Assembly (NCBI RefSeq): GCF_030272615.1 | Contig: NC_081410.1 | Coordinates: 507,061,942-507,121,941 of the forward strand | From: Cryptomeria japonica | Taxonomy: Eukaryota; Streptophyta; Pinopsida; Cupressales; Cupressaceae | Reading direction: 5' to 3' | DNA length: 60,000 bases | Shown: positions 12,071-22,399 of the stretch, one piece after another | Layout: each line of letters begins with the position of its first letter | Position numbering within the stretch: position 1 is the first letter of the stretch | Position numbers and translations under genes: made by a program | The notes under the pieces: model-generated | What the model was told of the DNA's origin: nothing | Seen by the model: only the letters and a program-made list of their open reading frames with translations | Databases searched by the model: none

Positions 12071-12876
12071 TGTTAGATTCAATTAAAGTCCCAAAGACAC
12101 TGAGAGTGGGGGGGGGGGGGGTTGAATCAGTGTCTAACCCATTAGTGGAATATTTAAACTTATTTATAATTTTGCAACCCAAATCAATGTACCAGTAAAC
12201 AAGAAATAATGCACTAAAGAGAAATAATAGAGACAACATAAATACACACCATAACACAAAATATTTTAATGAGGAAACCCAATGTGGGAAAAGCCTTGGT
12301 GGGATTTGTGACCCACAATCTTTACTCACTGGCCAATATGAATAAATATTACTTACAATAGCGGCCTGCACATGCAGGAAGGCGAACTATCTAGAGCACA
12401 CTGCTCAAAAGAGTCTCACTGACTACAATATGGATAATTAAATCTAATACAATGTATTGCTCAAAATAGCATCTCTAATGTCTTGTTCAAAACTAGTTTA
12501 AGCTCAGTCATATACCAAAAACCTTTCGCTATACAACAATAATATTTTGTCTTTATTCCTTACAATTCCATTCTTATATTCCTATTCATTACATTACAAA
12601 AATGATCTACAATATCTCATACATATATGAGTTTATTACAATACACCAAGTCGGCTTACAAATAATTAATTATATTTACAATAAAATTCATATAAGCTAA
12701 AGTTTATCCCATGTTGGCCTGAGTGTCGGTATACTTCATTTCCGATGTAATCTGGATGCCGGTGAAGGTGTCTGCTGGTGTTGGTGCATGTGTAGAAACA
12801 TGTTGCCGGTTGGTTTCCAGTTGGTTTCCATCAATGACAACATCAACTATTCTTATTAGAGTGAAGAATGCCAACA
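12071..12876 (-). repeat. NA-1 5' LTR
   Basis: 806 bp. The U5 hairpin at 12095-12135 has arms AGACACTGA and TCAGTGTCT around an expanded loop with about 15 consecutive G (plus strand). The palindromic TATA-like block is at 12616-12631. The LTR would supply promoter, RNA start and poly(A) signals. Confidence 0.92.
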
Positions 12877-13109
12877 ATAACACAAGTCTTATAAATATTT
12901 CTAAGAACCTTGTGTTGTATGCTAGGACAAAGCATATAGAGCTGAAGTATAATTTCCTGAGAGAGAAATTTCAAAGAAAAGATGTATCAATGGAGTATGT
13001 TTCCACTAAAGAACAACTAGCAGATATTTTTACTAAGCCTCTACCTAAGGCTACATTTGAATATCTCAGACTTGAGTTAGGGGTTGTACCGCTACATGAA
13101 GTCAATTAA
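12877..13109 (+). pseudogene. pol: Copia-A pol 3' end (RNase H C-terminus), separated by NA-1
   Basis: Begins with the duplicated ATAAC and continues the RNase H frame that stops at 6229. It contains YVSTKEQLADIFTKPLPK, typical of the end of Copia RNase H, and ends with a stop at 13107-13109. The continuity of frame across one copy of the target duplication is strong evidence for the NA-1 boundaries. Confidence 0.9.
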
Positions 13110-13423
13110 GCAGATATGGAAGACATCAATCCTGGAGCCTATTGAAAATCTTGAAGAAGGATTGGTGAAGAATGAAGCTACTTCGTAGGGGGAGAAACTA
13201 ATTGCAAACTGAAAGGAAAAGTATATGATTGATAGCCTTATCTGTTAAGGAGAGAAGACAGATTCCAGACCAGTTACCAACAGAAGACATGAAGATATAG
13301 TTGAAGGATAGTTTATGTTAAAAAATGTAAACCAGGATACCTATACAATCATTTGAAGGATAGTATATATTTTATTCTCAATCATGACAATCAATTGGTA
13401 TTGACATTTCTATTGCCATCAAT

Positions 13424-13438
13424 GCCAAATGTGGAGAA
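13424..13438 (+). promoter_or_regulatory. Copia-A polypurine tract, degenerate
   Basis: GCCAAATGTGGAGAA lies directly before the 3' LTR. The related elements have an uninterrupted AAAGGGGGAGA-type tract, so this one is weakened by pyrimidines. Plus-strand DNA synthesis would start here. The rest of 13110-13423 is non-coding 3' leader with a further purine tract (GTAGGGGGAGAAA, about 13186-13198). Confidence 0.7.
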
Positions 13439-14801
13439 TGTTGGCATTGCATGAAGATTGCATTGAAGAAGTTTATTAGGAAGTGTTGTCATTGATTTCA
13501 ATAGCAATCAGTAATGAAGCCGTAAAGCAACTTGTAATGAAGTAGTGAAGATCAATCGGTAACCCTATCTAGTTGAGAAGAAAAACCCTAACCGATAAAA
13601 CTTGGAGATCAATTGTGATGATTTATGACTGAATGATTATCAGTGATGAAGATGCCACAGAATCATGTTGCACATGATGAGTTTCGAGATGGTTTTGGTG
13701 TGTAAAGATAACTGTTTATCTTGGGAATGATCAAATTCATAGTAGGAAGTGTCGAACGTGTGATGTATTACAAGATTCAAAGTGCAATGATCTAGGAGTG
13801 GTTGTAGATGCTTAGAAGAATGTAAATTTTATTGCATGTAATCTACCAATTAAGATTGAACTGATGTGTTTGTAATCTCTATGAGAATTTTAGGGTTTGT
13901 GTTGTGTTACCGACCTAATGTATTTATTTATAAGGTCAATGGATTGATTGAATGAGTTGTTGGCAAATTTGATTAAATGTGAAAGTGATTGTTCCCAAAC
14001 TAGGAGGTGTGTCTATAGAATGATGTGACGATAGATAGGAGTGGTAAAGGATTTGATTCAACAAGGAAGTGTTATTTCTAAATTGGTCAAAAGAACCTAT
14101 TGTTCTCTCACCATTGTAGCAGTTTGAAATCCCCTCATAGGGTAAGCTCTAATAGGCTTGTTGTTAAAATCCTCTAACCAAGAGATCCATTAGCTTGGAT
14201 TTGAAATCCTCCACTGAGGTTACCTTTAATAGAGTATTACCTTTAACAGGGTATTTGTAGTCAATCCCTTAACCGAATGTATTCCTAACATAACATTCTT
14301 GTATAAGCTTCTAACTAGGCTTGGTTCCTAATAAGGAGAACTTCAGAAGAGTTCAAAATACTTGTGGGTATTCATACCCACTGTGGTTTTTCCCATTTGG
14401 GTTTCCACATGAAAAATCATCATGTCAAGTGGTGAATGATTTTGTGGATGTGTTTTTAGTATGGTTGATATGAATGATTGGTAAATCTGTATAGTTATAT
14501 TTAAATGATTGGAAATGATCTGAAATATGTTATTATTAGTATTAGTGAATTGGTTTAAGGTTTTGGTCAAAGGATATTTAAGTTTTAGATCTTTTGCATT
14601 ATATCACTGAAGTATTAGGTCAACTGGTAAGGTTTAACAAAGCAGCTATAGATTTGATAAAGTGACTAAACCGGTAAAATTTGAGAGTTGATTCTAAGTT
14701 GAAAATAAGTTTGGTGAAAATTTAGTTTATTCTTGAACTATTGATTCACCCCCCCCCCTCTCAGTGGTTGACCAGATCTTTATAGTTCCATCATATTATC
14801 A
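13439..14801 (+). repeat. Copia-A 3' LTR
   Basis: 1,363 bp, direct repeat of 941-2286, with a small internal duplication near 14215-14250 (GAGGTTACCTTTAA and a second copy). The U5 hairpin is at 14735-14770 with arms GAACTATTGA and TCAGTGGTTG, paired partly through G-T pairs. The loop carries a longer C run than in the 5' LTR. Confidence 0.9.
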
Positions 14802-15087
14802 CACGTATCATGTGTATCTTGAGAATGTTTAATAATGAGGATAATGGATATTGGATCTATGGATGCATACTTAGTACTATGCTTGTAATAATGTAATTAG
14901 TCCATATTGCTATGGTTAATAATGTGGTAATTGGTAATGAAATGTTTATTAGATGTTAAAAGAAATGAATGGTTGAGATTAGGAATATTTGGTATTGGTG
15001 CTCTAAAATGAACCTAATGGGGTTAATTTGTAGTTGCATTTAGGATAGATAAATTAGAAAAGATCTTACATACATGCATGGAAGGAA

Positions 15088-15886
15088 TATTAGAATTAAT
15101 GATAGTCCCAAAGATACTAAGAGTGGGGGGTGAATCAGTATCTAGCCGGTTAACAGAATATTTAACCTTATTAACAACTTTGCATTCGAAAACAGTGTAT
15201 CGATGAAAAAGAATTACTGCAGTAAATAGGAACAATAAAGACAACATGGAAAACACACCATAACACAAGATGTTTACCGAGGAAACCTGGTGTGGGAAAA
15301 ACCTCAGTGGGATTTGTGACCCACAATATTCACACACTAGCTAATGAATAAATATTACTTACAATGAGGGACCTCCACATGCAGGAAGGCCAACTGCCTA
15401 GAGCTCACTGCTCAATAAGAGTCACACTGACTACAAAAGTGGATTATGAAATCCAATAGAATGTACTGCTTCAAAGTAGCATCAACTATGCCAGGTTCAG
15501 TACCGGTTTAAGCTAATTTTATAACCAAAACCTTCACTATCAACTATATCAAAATATCATCCATGCATTCTCTCCATGCATATACCTTAATACTACAAAA
15601 TGACCTATAAGATCTCATACATATATATGAGTCTTTTATAATATGCCATGTTGGATTTACAAAAGATAATTACAATTAAATACAATAAACAAAAGTTTAT
15701 TCCCTGTCGGCTGGGGTGTCGGTATACATTGTTGCTGCTGTCATTGAAGTGTCTGTTAGTGTATGTAGATGTCTATGTTAGTGTCAGTGCCTATCGGTGG
15801 CTTTACCAGATGAGTGCCAGAAGGTTTCCAGATGGTTGCCATCAATGAGAACACCATTATTCTCATAAGAGTGTAGAATGCCAAAA
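15088..15886 (-). repeat. NA-2 3' LTR
   Basis: 799 bp, repeats 20926-21728. Hairpin arms AGATACT (15112-15118) and AGTATCT (15137-15143), with an A-C mismatch extending the stem. The palindromic TATA-like block CTCATACATATATATGAG is at 15614-15631. Confidence 0.9.
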
Positions 15887-15900
15887 ATCTCCCCCTTTGG
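15887..15900 (-). promoter_or_regulatory. NA-2 polypurine tract
   Basis: Minus strand CCAAAGGGGGAGAT, uninterrupted purines after CC, directly next to the 3' LTR. Confidence 0.88.
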
Positions 15901-16017
15901 CATTGATGTCAACACTCATGAGAAAAATCCAAAAACTATTTCCAAAAAGTTACCAAAAAGATGTACTCCCCCTGAGTAGATGATCTCCTCTAATTAATCA
16001 TTTTTCTATATCCACTA

Positions 16018-16052
16018 CTCCCCCTTTGACAACAATGACAAAGGTTGTCAAA
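16018..16052 (-). other. NA-2 internal purine tract with hairpin
   Basis: CTCCCCCTTTGACAAC on the plus strand. TTTGACAAC (16025-16033) pairs with GTTGTCAAA (16044-16052), 9 bp. Compared with NA-1 one T-A pair is replaced by A-T, preserving pairing. Confidence 0.62.
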
Positions 16053-16223
16053 AATTGTCAAACGAGAGCAAAAATTTCACCTCAAAGTTTGTAACCGGTT
16101 GGTTACAATCTGGAATATGTTTGCCAAAACCAAATTTAAATTCTGCATGAATCTATTACTATCATTTAAGGTTGCCTTAGTTTGTTGGATCGTGTCGGTG
16201 AGATGATGCATGTTCTCTTTCAG

Positions 16224-19200
16224 TTATCTTTCTCCTTGAATTAATGCCTTAGAGATCTCATTTCTCAGAGAGATAAGGTTATCCAACTTGGGACCAAGTT
16301 TATATTTAAGCTCTCTGGCATTAGCCTTAATCCTTGCCTCCTCTTTCTCAAATTTCTCCAATTTTTCTTCAAAACCTATTATTTCCTGCTCAATAACTGA
16401 TATAGGTTCAGATGAACCAATTATGTTATCAACTATGTCATCTATCTCCTTCTCTACTCTGCTTATTTCCTCTTCTATGTCCTTTGTCAATAGACGTGGC
16501 ATGCATGTTTCTCTATACAGCTCTTTATATTCCAAAATTACAGTGTTCAGTACCGGTAAAAGTGTCTTTATGTGTTTTGTGCACTTCTTTATTGTATCCT
16601 CAAAGAATTTATCCTTTTCCTTTTCAAATTTCTCTTTGGAGGTGTCCTCATTCACCTTATCAACTGTTATTACATTGTCAGTAATAAAATTGGACAATGT
16701 GTCCAATTTACCTGAAGAATCCTTTACATGATCTATATTACATTTTGGTGCAATCAATTTAAGAATTGGTATTGTGTCATCAATTGTTTTGTAAGCCAAT
16801 GCATTACAATCATTTATCTTCTTGATAGAGTCCAAGAGTACCTCTGTCACATTAGTAGGCCTGAATTCACTTAATGAAGTATTGGATGTTTAACCAACTC
16901 CCTTGATTACCTCTATGCTTCCAACATTTGTAATCATTTTGCTTGTATTATCCTCTGGTGGATCAGTCTAAGTTTGCATTTCAACTACTAAAGGTTTGAG
17001 TTTCTCAGTGATTACTAGTTTCACTACCTCAATGTGTACTTGTGCCTCTATAGGTTTCTCTATGTGCTCAACTTCTGGTATCTCTGTCTCAGTAGGTTTC
17101 TCTGTGTTAGCATACATACCTTCAGTATTCATTCCAATATCCAATGGTTGCTCACTTTGTAATGTTTTCTCTATTTCCTCTGTTTGCATCTCAACCTCAA
17201 CAGTCTCTCTCGGTAGCTCATCAATGTTTTCACTATCAATATTATTATCCTTAGCCTTTGTACCATCCTTATCCACAACAATGTTCACTTCCTGAGTATC
17301 TACATTCATGGTGAATAGAATTTCATAATCAGGATTAGTGTCATCATGTGTGATACCTTCACTTTCAGTAACTGGTGGATCAACATAATGTACCAGTGTA
17401 GTATCCAAAGGTGGTGGCAAATTGTCAGTTATTTTGATGTTTGGTATTCCACCAACTTTACCTTTCCCTTTTTCCTTATCCTTCTGATATACCTTGAATA
17501 TTTTCTTTGGTCGGTTCAATTCCTCTTGTTTTTCTTTTTCCACAAAAAATATATCCCATTTATCAGCGGTGTCCTCTGCAATCTCATTTACTCTACCTAT
17601 CATCAAACTTACTTGTTGGTGACCACTAGCAAAAACGGATCTATTAGCTTCACAAATCAGGTCATCAATCTCTTCTTTTGATTTAACTAGATGTACAACT
17701 AGAATTTTTTCAACTTTTAGTTTCTTGTCTAATTCCATCACTATAATCCTCTTTGCATCTAATCTCCTATATAGTTCATTAGGCAAGTCATCCACAACTT
17801 CAATTAAAAATTTCTTATATATATCCAGATGTAAGATTATACTATTTTCAATGCTTTCTTTTTTTGAATCCTTGAATGTGTTATACAATTTTTTCACATT
17901 AGCCAAATTATCATCATCATTTATTTCATTTAACAAATTATCCAATGGTGGTATAACCAGTTTCTGTTTCTTCTTGGGAGTTAGTTTCTTAGCCGGTTTC
18001 CTTACTACCTGTTGTTTCTTCCTTAAGGTTCTTGTCCTTTTTGGTGGAGTAGAGGGTACCGGTGAAGGTTTTCTCTTCCTTTCAACTCTTTTGAATTCAG
18101 CTGGTATCTCACTATTAGAAGATGTGCCAACCAGTGAAATGTGTGCCTCTGGTTCCAGTCCTTCCAGTTCACTAGCCGATATACCAGTAATGTTCATAAC
18201 ATTTTCTTTGATTTCTTTTACCTTCTTTGATGCATCTCTTATGTATTTCTCTGTTTTCTTCCTTTGCTTCATTGTTTTCACATTGCTTTCAATTGTTTCA
18301 GCACTACCAAAAACTTCGTCTGTTGGTTCTCTAGGTGCATCTAACAAGGATTTTGCATAAGTCTCAATTATGTTGAGATCTACCTCATAACCCATTTCTG
18401 TTACCCATACAGTCCTAGGTAGTACAACTTCCATCCATGTTTCATCCTTCTTAATTACAAAATAGATTTCTTTATCATATTTATTCACTACACTCTGCGG
18501 TAGGCTTTCTCTAGTTTTCATTTTGGCTTGAAAAGCTTTGAAATATTCAATTATATTGTTGTCCTTAGCAGTATCCATGCCGGTGAAAGCTTCCTGTAAT
18601 TTTTTTCCTACTGGTATGTCATATCCAAAGTCTTTTTGTCCTATACAGGGGATCTCCTTTGTGATATACAACATTAAGCATACTAAGATATTACCAAAAT
18701 GAAATGTCCCTTTTTGTCTCCTTTTATCCTTTTCAGATTATTAATGAGTTCATCCTTCAACCATTCACACACATCTATTTTTGCATTATTGACCATTTCA
18801 TATGCACCATTAATGCAAAGACTAGAAACTAAATTAAGTCTATTTGCATGTGTAGTCTTGTAACCTAAAATCATACTTATGAATCTCACATTGATGTCCT
18901 TGATTTCATTTACTCTTAGAGATCTACTATCAGATGTTGCTCCGGTTAGGTTCATGACTTTGTTGTTAGGAACCTTCTTTATTTTGTCTGGTCTACTGTC
19001 GGTTGAGGGTAAACCTATTACTATCCTAATTGCTTGTCGAGTGAATTTGCAAACAGAGTCTAACCAAAGAAATTCTCCATGTTCCTTACTTAGGACAATT
19101 CTCACTACTTATTCTGGAAATTCAGGAAAGTTCAATATTTCAACAAAAACCTAAAGTCAACACAATCTTGTGCTCGGGTTTGAGAGTGCCATTTTCATCA

Positions 19201-19439
19201 CAAATTACAGTTCTAAACATTTTTAACAACTCCTTAGAACCTAATTCTTCAATGTTGCAGTGAATATATATCTTAGGGTCTTCAAAAAAAGCTACACTTT
19301 TAGGAATCTTTGAAAATGCGCCTATTGAATCATCTTGCTTAGCTACTTCAAGAATAATTTTGAACATGGGCCTAGGGCATTTTATATTTTCCATGATAGT
19401 AGGGTTTGTAATAAATTCAGGAGCAAAAGAAGAAGCCAT
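16224..19439 (-). pseudogene. NA-2 ORF2: large protein of unknown family, nearly continuous
   Basis: The better copy of ORF2, about 1,070 codons. ATG at 19437-19439 (begins MASSFAPEF), stop at 16224-16226. Segments: 19439-19140, 19105-18683, 18674-16968 (568 residues uninterrupted) and 16850-16224, separated by only about one stop or frameshift each. The N-terminal part contains CPRPMFKIILE, GLPSTDSRPDK and DETWMEVV. A basic cluster at about 18060-17960 (KRTRTLRKKQQ, KKLTPKKK) looks like a nuclear localisation signal. Then come a helical domain, a Glu/Thr/Pro-rich acidic region (17290-16968) and a C-terminal coiled coil (VEKEIDDIVDNI, FEEKLEKFEKEEAR). Differences from NA-1 look conservative over long stretches. 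No signal peptide or catalytic triad is visible. The function is unknown; a DNA- or chromatin-associated role is only a guess from the basic segment. Confidence 0.78.
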
Positions 19440-19743
19440 TTGAAAAATACCTTTAGATGCCTAATAATGTCTAAATGCTTGAAATAAATCACTTCACACC
19501 TTCGCCTTGAATTCCTTCGTTTGGATTTCACGCTCTCTGCTAATTTAAATGCTCGATGAATAAAAAATGAGGGAAAATCAATGATTTATAATGAAATTTC
19601 TTTAAAAAAATGCATTAAATGCTCGTCGGTTAAGTGAAAACTTAATAAATCTGCCAGTAAGGAATAAATATATGTTATCACCATCAACCAAGGGTAATAT
19701 GCATGACATTCAATTTTTTGCAATACCCCCAAAGGGTTACTTC

Positions 19744-20854
19744 TTAGTTGGATGAAGAATCTCCTGCCGGTGGATTTACTTTGTTCCACCAGTGAAGAAA
19801 TAGTCTCATCAACATTCTGATCTGTCTTCCTAATCCATTGTTTTGAAAACTCTTTCTTTACCTCATCTCCCTTTTCTTTGCCTTTCAAACTAGGTCCTTT
19901 ATTATTCGCTGGTGAACTCTTGCGTCTACAAAACTTTGCAATATGTCCAATTTTGTTACAAGTATAACAAGTCACATTATTCTTTTGAATAGCCTTTCCA
20001 TATCCTATGCCAGTTTGTGTTCTGCATTGATTAGATAAGTGCCCAAATCTTCCACAAACATAACATTCCACATTCATTCTGTAGTTTTCTGAATTATGAC
20101 CAACTTTGTTGCATTTGGAACATTGACTGGTGGGTGCATTAATGTTCTAATTGTTTCTAAATCTATATTAATTTTCTCTATGAACATACTTGTTACAATT
20201 AAAGCATTTCCCATTAAATTTATAAGCACTAGGTTGTCGTACCGGTTTACTGTGATCATGATTGTTTGCAGTATCGGAACCTTCTCCAACTTCAAATCCA
20301 AGTCCATTTGTATCTCCATTAGGTTTTTGATTTTTCAACATGTTATCAAATTCTTCTGAGCTTTTCTTGAATTTCTCTTTGTGTTGATTCGCAATAGCCA
20401 ACTCATTTTCCAGAATTCTCTTTTGTCTCATAAGTTCAGTTTTATCATGTTGCATGTGAATCAGATCTGTCTTTAACATATCATTTTCATGATTGAGTCT
20501 TATATTTTCACTTCCAGCATCATTGAGTCTCCTAGTCAAGTCATCTTCATTCTTCTTCATGTCTTCAGTGCCTTTACAAAACCTCATAGTCATATCTTGC
20601 ATTTCATTTTTCATATTACTATTTTCTTTTCTTAACTTGTTCACATGTTCATTAAGAGTTTCCTTTTCATCATTATCATTTTGCATCTTCTCATGAAGTT
20701 ATTTTGTTTTATTTTGAGCTATAGTAATATTCTCTTGAAGTCCTTGAATGAATTCCTATGCAGTCCTTAGATCATCTTCAAGTTTGATATTCTTCAACTT
20801 TTCTGCATCATAGTCTACAAGACCTCCTTCCAATTATTTTCTTAAGTTCTCCAT
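19744..20854 (-). pseudogene. NA-2 gag-like ORF: coiled coil plus four zinc knuckles
   Basis: ATG at 20852-20854, 57 bp after the PBS. The coiled coil is best seen at 20686-20300 (ENSNMKNEMQDM, LKTDLIHMQHDK). Four CX2CX4HX4C knuckles follow: CFNCNKYVHREN (last Cys missing), CSKCNKVGHNSENY (last Cys to Tyr), CYVCGRFGHLSNQC and CYTCNKIGHIAKFC, the last two intact. The intact positions in NA-1 and NA-2 complement each other, so the ancestor probably had four good knuckles. A few stops and one frameshift near the 3' end (about 19780). As in NA-1, no UBN2 capsid domain. Confidence 0.78.
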
Positions 20855-20911
20855 CTATACCGATGTCAGAATCTTCCTCAAGTTGTTAGGATTTTGAAAA
20901 TAGAGGACCAT

Positions 20912-20925
20912 GCTCTGATACCAAT
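20912..20925 (-). promoter_or_regulatory. NA-2 primer binding site (initiator-Met tRNA type)
   Basis: Minus strand ATTGGTATCAGAGC next to the 5' LTR, identical to NA-1. Confidence 0.92.
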
Positions 20926-21728
20926 TGTTAGGATTAATGATATTCCCAAAGATACTAAGAGGGGGGGGGGGGTGAACTAGTATCTAACCGATTAACAAAA
21001 TATTTAACCCTATTAAGAACTTTGCATTCCAAAATAGTGTACCGGTAAATAAGAATTAATGCCATAAATAGGAACAATAAAGACAACATAGAAAACACAC
21101 CATAACACAAGATGTTTAATGAGGAAACCGGATGTGGGAAAAACCTCGGTGGGATTTGTGACCCACAATATTCACTCACTGGCCAATGAATAAATATTAC
21201 TTACAATGAGGGGCCTGCACATGCAGGAAGGCCAACTGCCTAGAGCTCACTACTCAATAAGAGTCACACTAACTACAAAAGTGGATTATGAAATCCAATG
21301 CAATGTACTGATTCAAAGTAGCATCAACTATGCTAGGTTCAGTATCGGTTTAAGCTCATTCTATAACCAAAACCTTCGCTGTCAACTATATCAAAATATT
21401 ATCCATGTATTCTCTCCATGCATATACCTTAATATTGTAAAAGGAACTATAAGATCTCATACATATATATGAGTCTTTTACAATATGCCATGTCAGCTTT
21501 ACAAAAGATAATTACAATTAAATACAATAAACAAAAGTTTATTCCCTGTCGGTTGGGGTGTCGGTATGCATTGTTGCCACTGTCGGTGAAGTGTCCACCA
21601 GTGTATGTAGATGTTTATGTTGGTGTCAGTGCCTGTCAGTGGCTTTACCATATGAGTGCCAGAAGATTGCCAGATGGTTTCCATCAATGACAATACCATT
21701 ATTCTCATAAGAGTGTAGAATACCAACA
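20926..21728 (-). repeat. NA-2 5' LTR
   Basis: 803 bp. Hairpin 20950-20985 with 8-bp arms AGATACTA and TAGTATCT around a G-rich loop. The palindromic TATA-like block is at 21456-21473. Confidence 0.9.
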
Positions 21729-22051
21729 AGGAATAGTTTATAAAATAAACAATGTGTATTGAATTTCTTGTAAATTATGAAGTTCTTGCTTATGATTAGT
21801 GGTATAAGTAATGATGTTGATTTACCCTAGGGAAGTTAGATGTTATTGATGTAGTTGTGTTTAATTATACTTGCGTATCTCATTGGTGTTCATGTTCACA
21901 TTGAATTGTTACTACTGAGATAATGAATGCTATCACATATAATAAGTTATTGTATTGGATGCATGTATAGATGTTTTAAAAAAAAAATTGTTATCATTGT
22001 TTTTGCATGTTAGTTAGTGTATTTCTCAAGGTTATTTTAGTGGGTATTACA

Positions 22052-22399
22052 TTATTCAAAATTATGTGAATGGCTAACTTCCACACATATAAGGTCCATT
22101 TTAGATACTCTAGGTTTAGTTTCACAAGTGTGACATTGAACCTAAAGTACGATCAATAATTTATTCATCATGATGTGTCTAATTAAAATATCTTAGTTCT
22201 AATTAAGTGAATCATGTTATAAATCTCAAACCTTTTAAATAAAATCCATTAGACAAAGAAGAGAGGTCTCATAAGAAATGAAACAATCAGGCACTAAAGA
22301 CCATTGAACACAACAAAAATACTAATGACCATATAAAAAATGAGGAATAAAGACCAAACAAAAAGAATGATAGGAAACAACTACTAATTTTCTAAAAGA
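22052..22399. other. Unassigned AT-rich DNA
   Basis: No gene, repeat partner or structural signal seen. It lies 3' of the minus-strand relic that follows. Confidence 0.4.

Larger units (their letters stand above)
6230..12876 (-). mobile_element. NA-1: non-autonomous Copia-like LTR element carrying an unknown ORF
   Basis: Ends TGTTAGATTG and GCCAACA are flanked by perfect ATAAC target duplications at 6225-6229 and 12877-12881. Two LTRs of about 805 bp, an initiator-Met PBS and a PPT place it on the minus strand, so 12071-12876 is the 5' LTR. The 5-kb interior has no protease, integrase, RT or RNase H on either strand. Instead it has a coiled-coil ORF with zinc knuckles and a long second ORF, both shared with NA-2. 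It must have been moved by enzymes supplied in trans. Confidence 0.9.
941..14801 (+). mobile_element. Copia-A: Ty1/Copia LTR retrotransposon carrying a nested insertion
   Basis: Long direct repeats at 941-2286 and 13439-14801 begin TGTTGGCATTGC and end ATTATCA. They are flanked by CATGT (936-940) and CACGT (14802-14806), a 5-bp target duplication with one transition. A PBS complementary to initiator-Met tRNA follows the left LTR and a purine tract precedes the right one. Between them, on the + strand, lie gag, protease, integrase, reverse transcriptase and RNase H in the Copia order (integrase before RT). The frame is broken by many stops and by the 6.6-kb NA-1 element. Own length without NA-1 is about 7.2 kb. 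It cannot encode its own transposition now. Confidence 0.9.
15088..21728 (-). mobile_element. NA-2: second copy of the non-autonomous family
   Basis: Flanked by perfect AGGAA duplications (15083-15087 and 21729-21733). Same architecture, orientation and length as NA-1: LTRs near 800 bp, initiator-Met PBS, four-knuckle gag-like ORF, ORF2, PPT. The left terminus is TATTAG where TGTTAG is expected, and the inner end of that LTR is CCAAAA where CCAACA is expected, so both have point changes. No pol domain in any frame. Its ORFs are less damaged than those of NA-1. Confidence 0.92.
423..22051. mobile_element. Probable solo LTR (Gypsy-like ends), split by two later elements
   Basis: The left end TGTAATACCC (423) and right end GGGTATTACA (to 22051) are inverted copies, a terminus style known from Del/Tekay-type Gypsy LTRs. 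Removing Copia-A (941-14801) and NA-2 (15088-21728), with one target-site copy each, leaves about 1.1 kb made of 423-940, 14807-15087 and 21734-22051. No coding sequence is left in these pieces. The flanking pentamers (TTTTA and TTATT) do not match, so the boundaries or the solo-LTR reading could be wrong. It would be the oldest layer of this stack. Confidence 0.42.
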
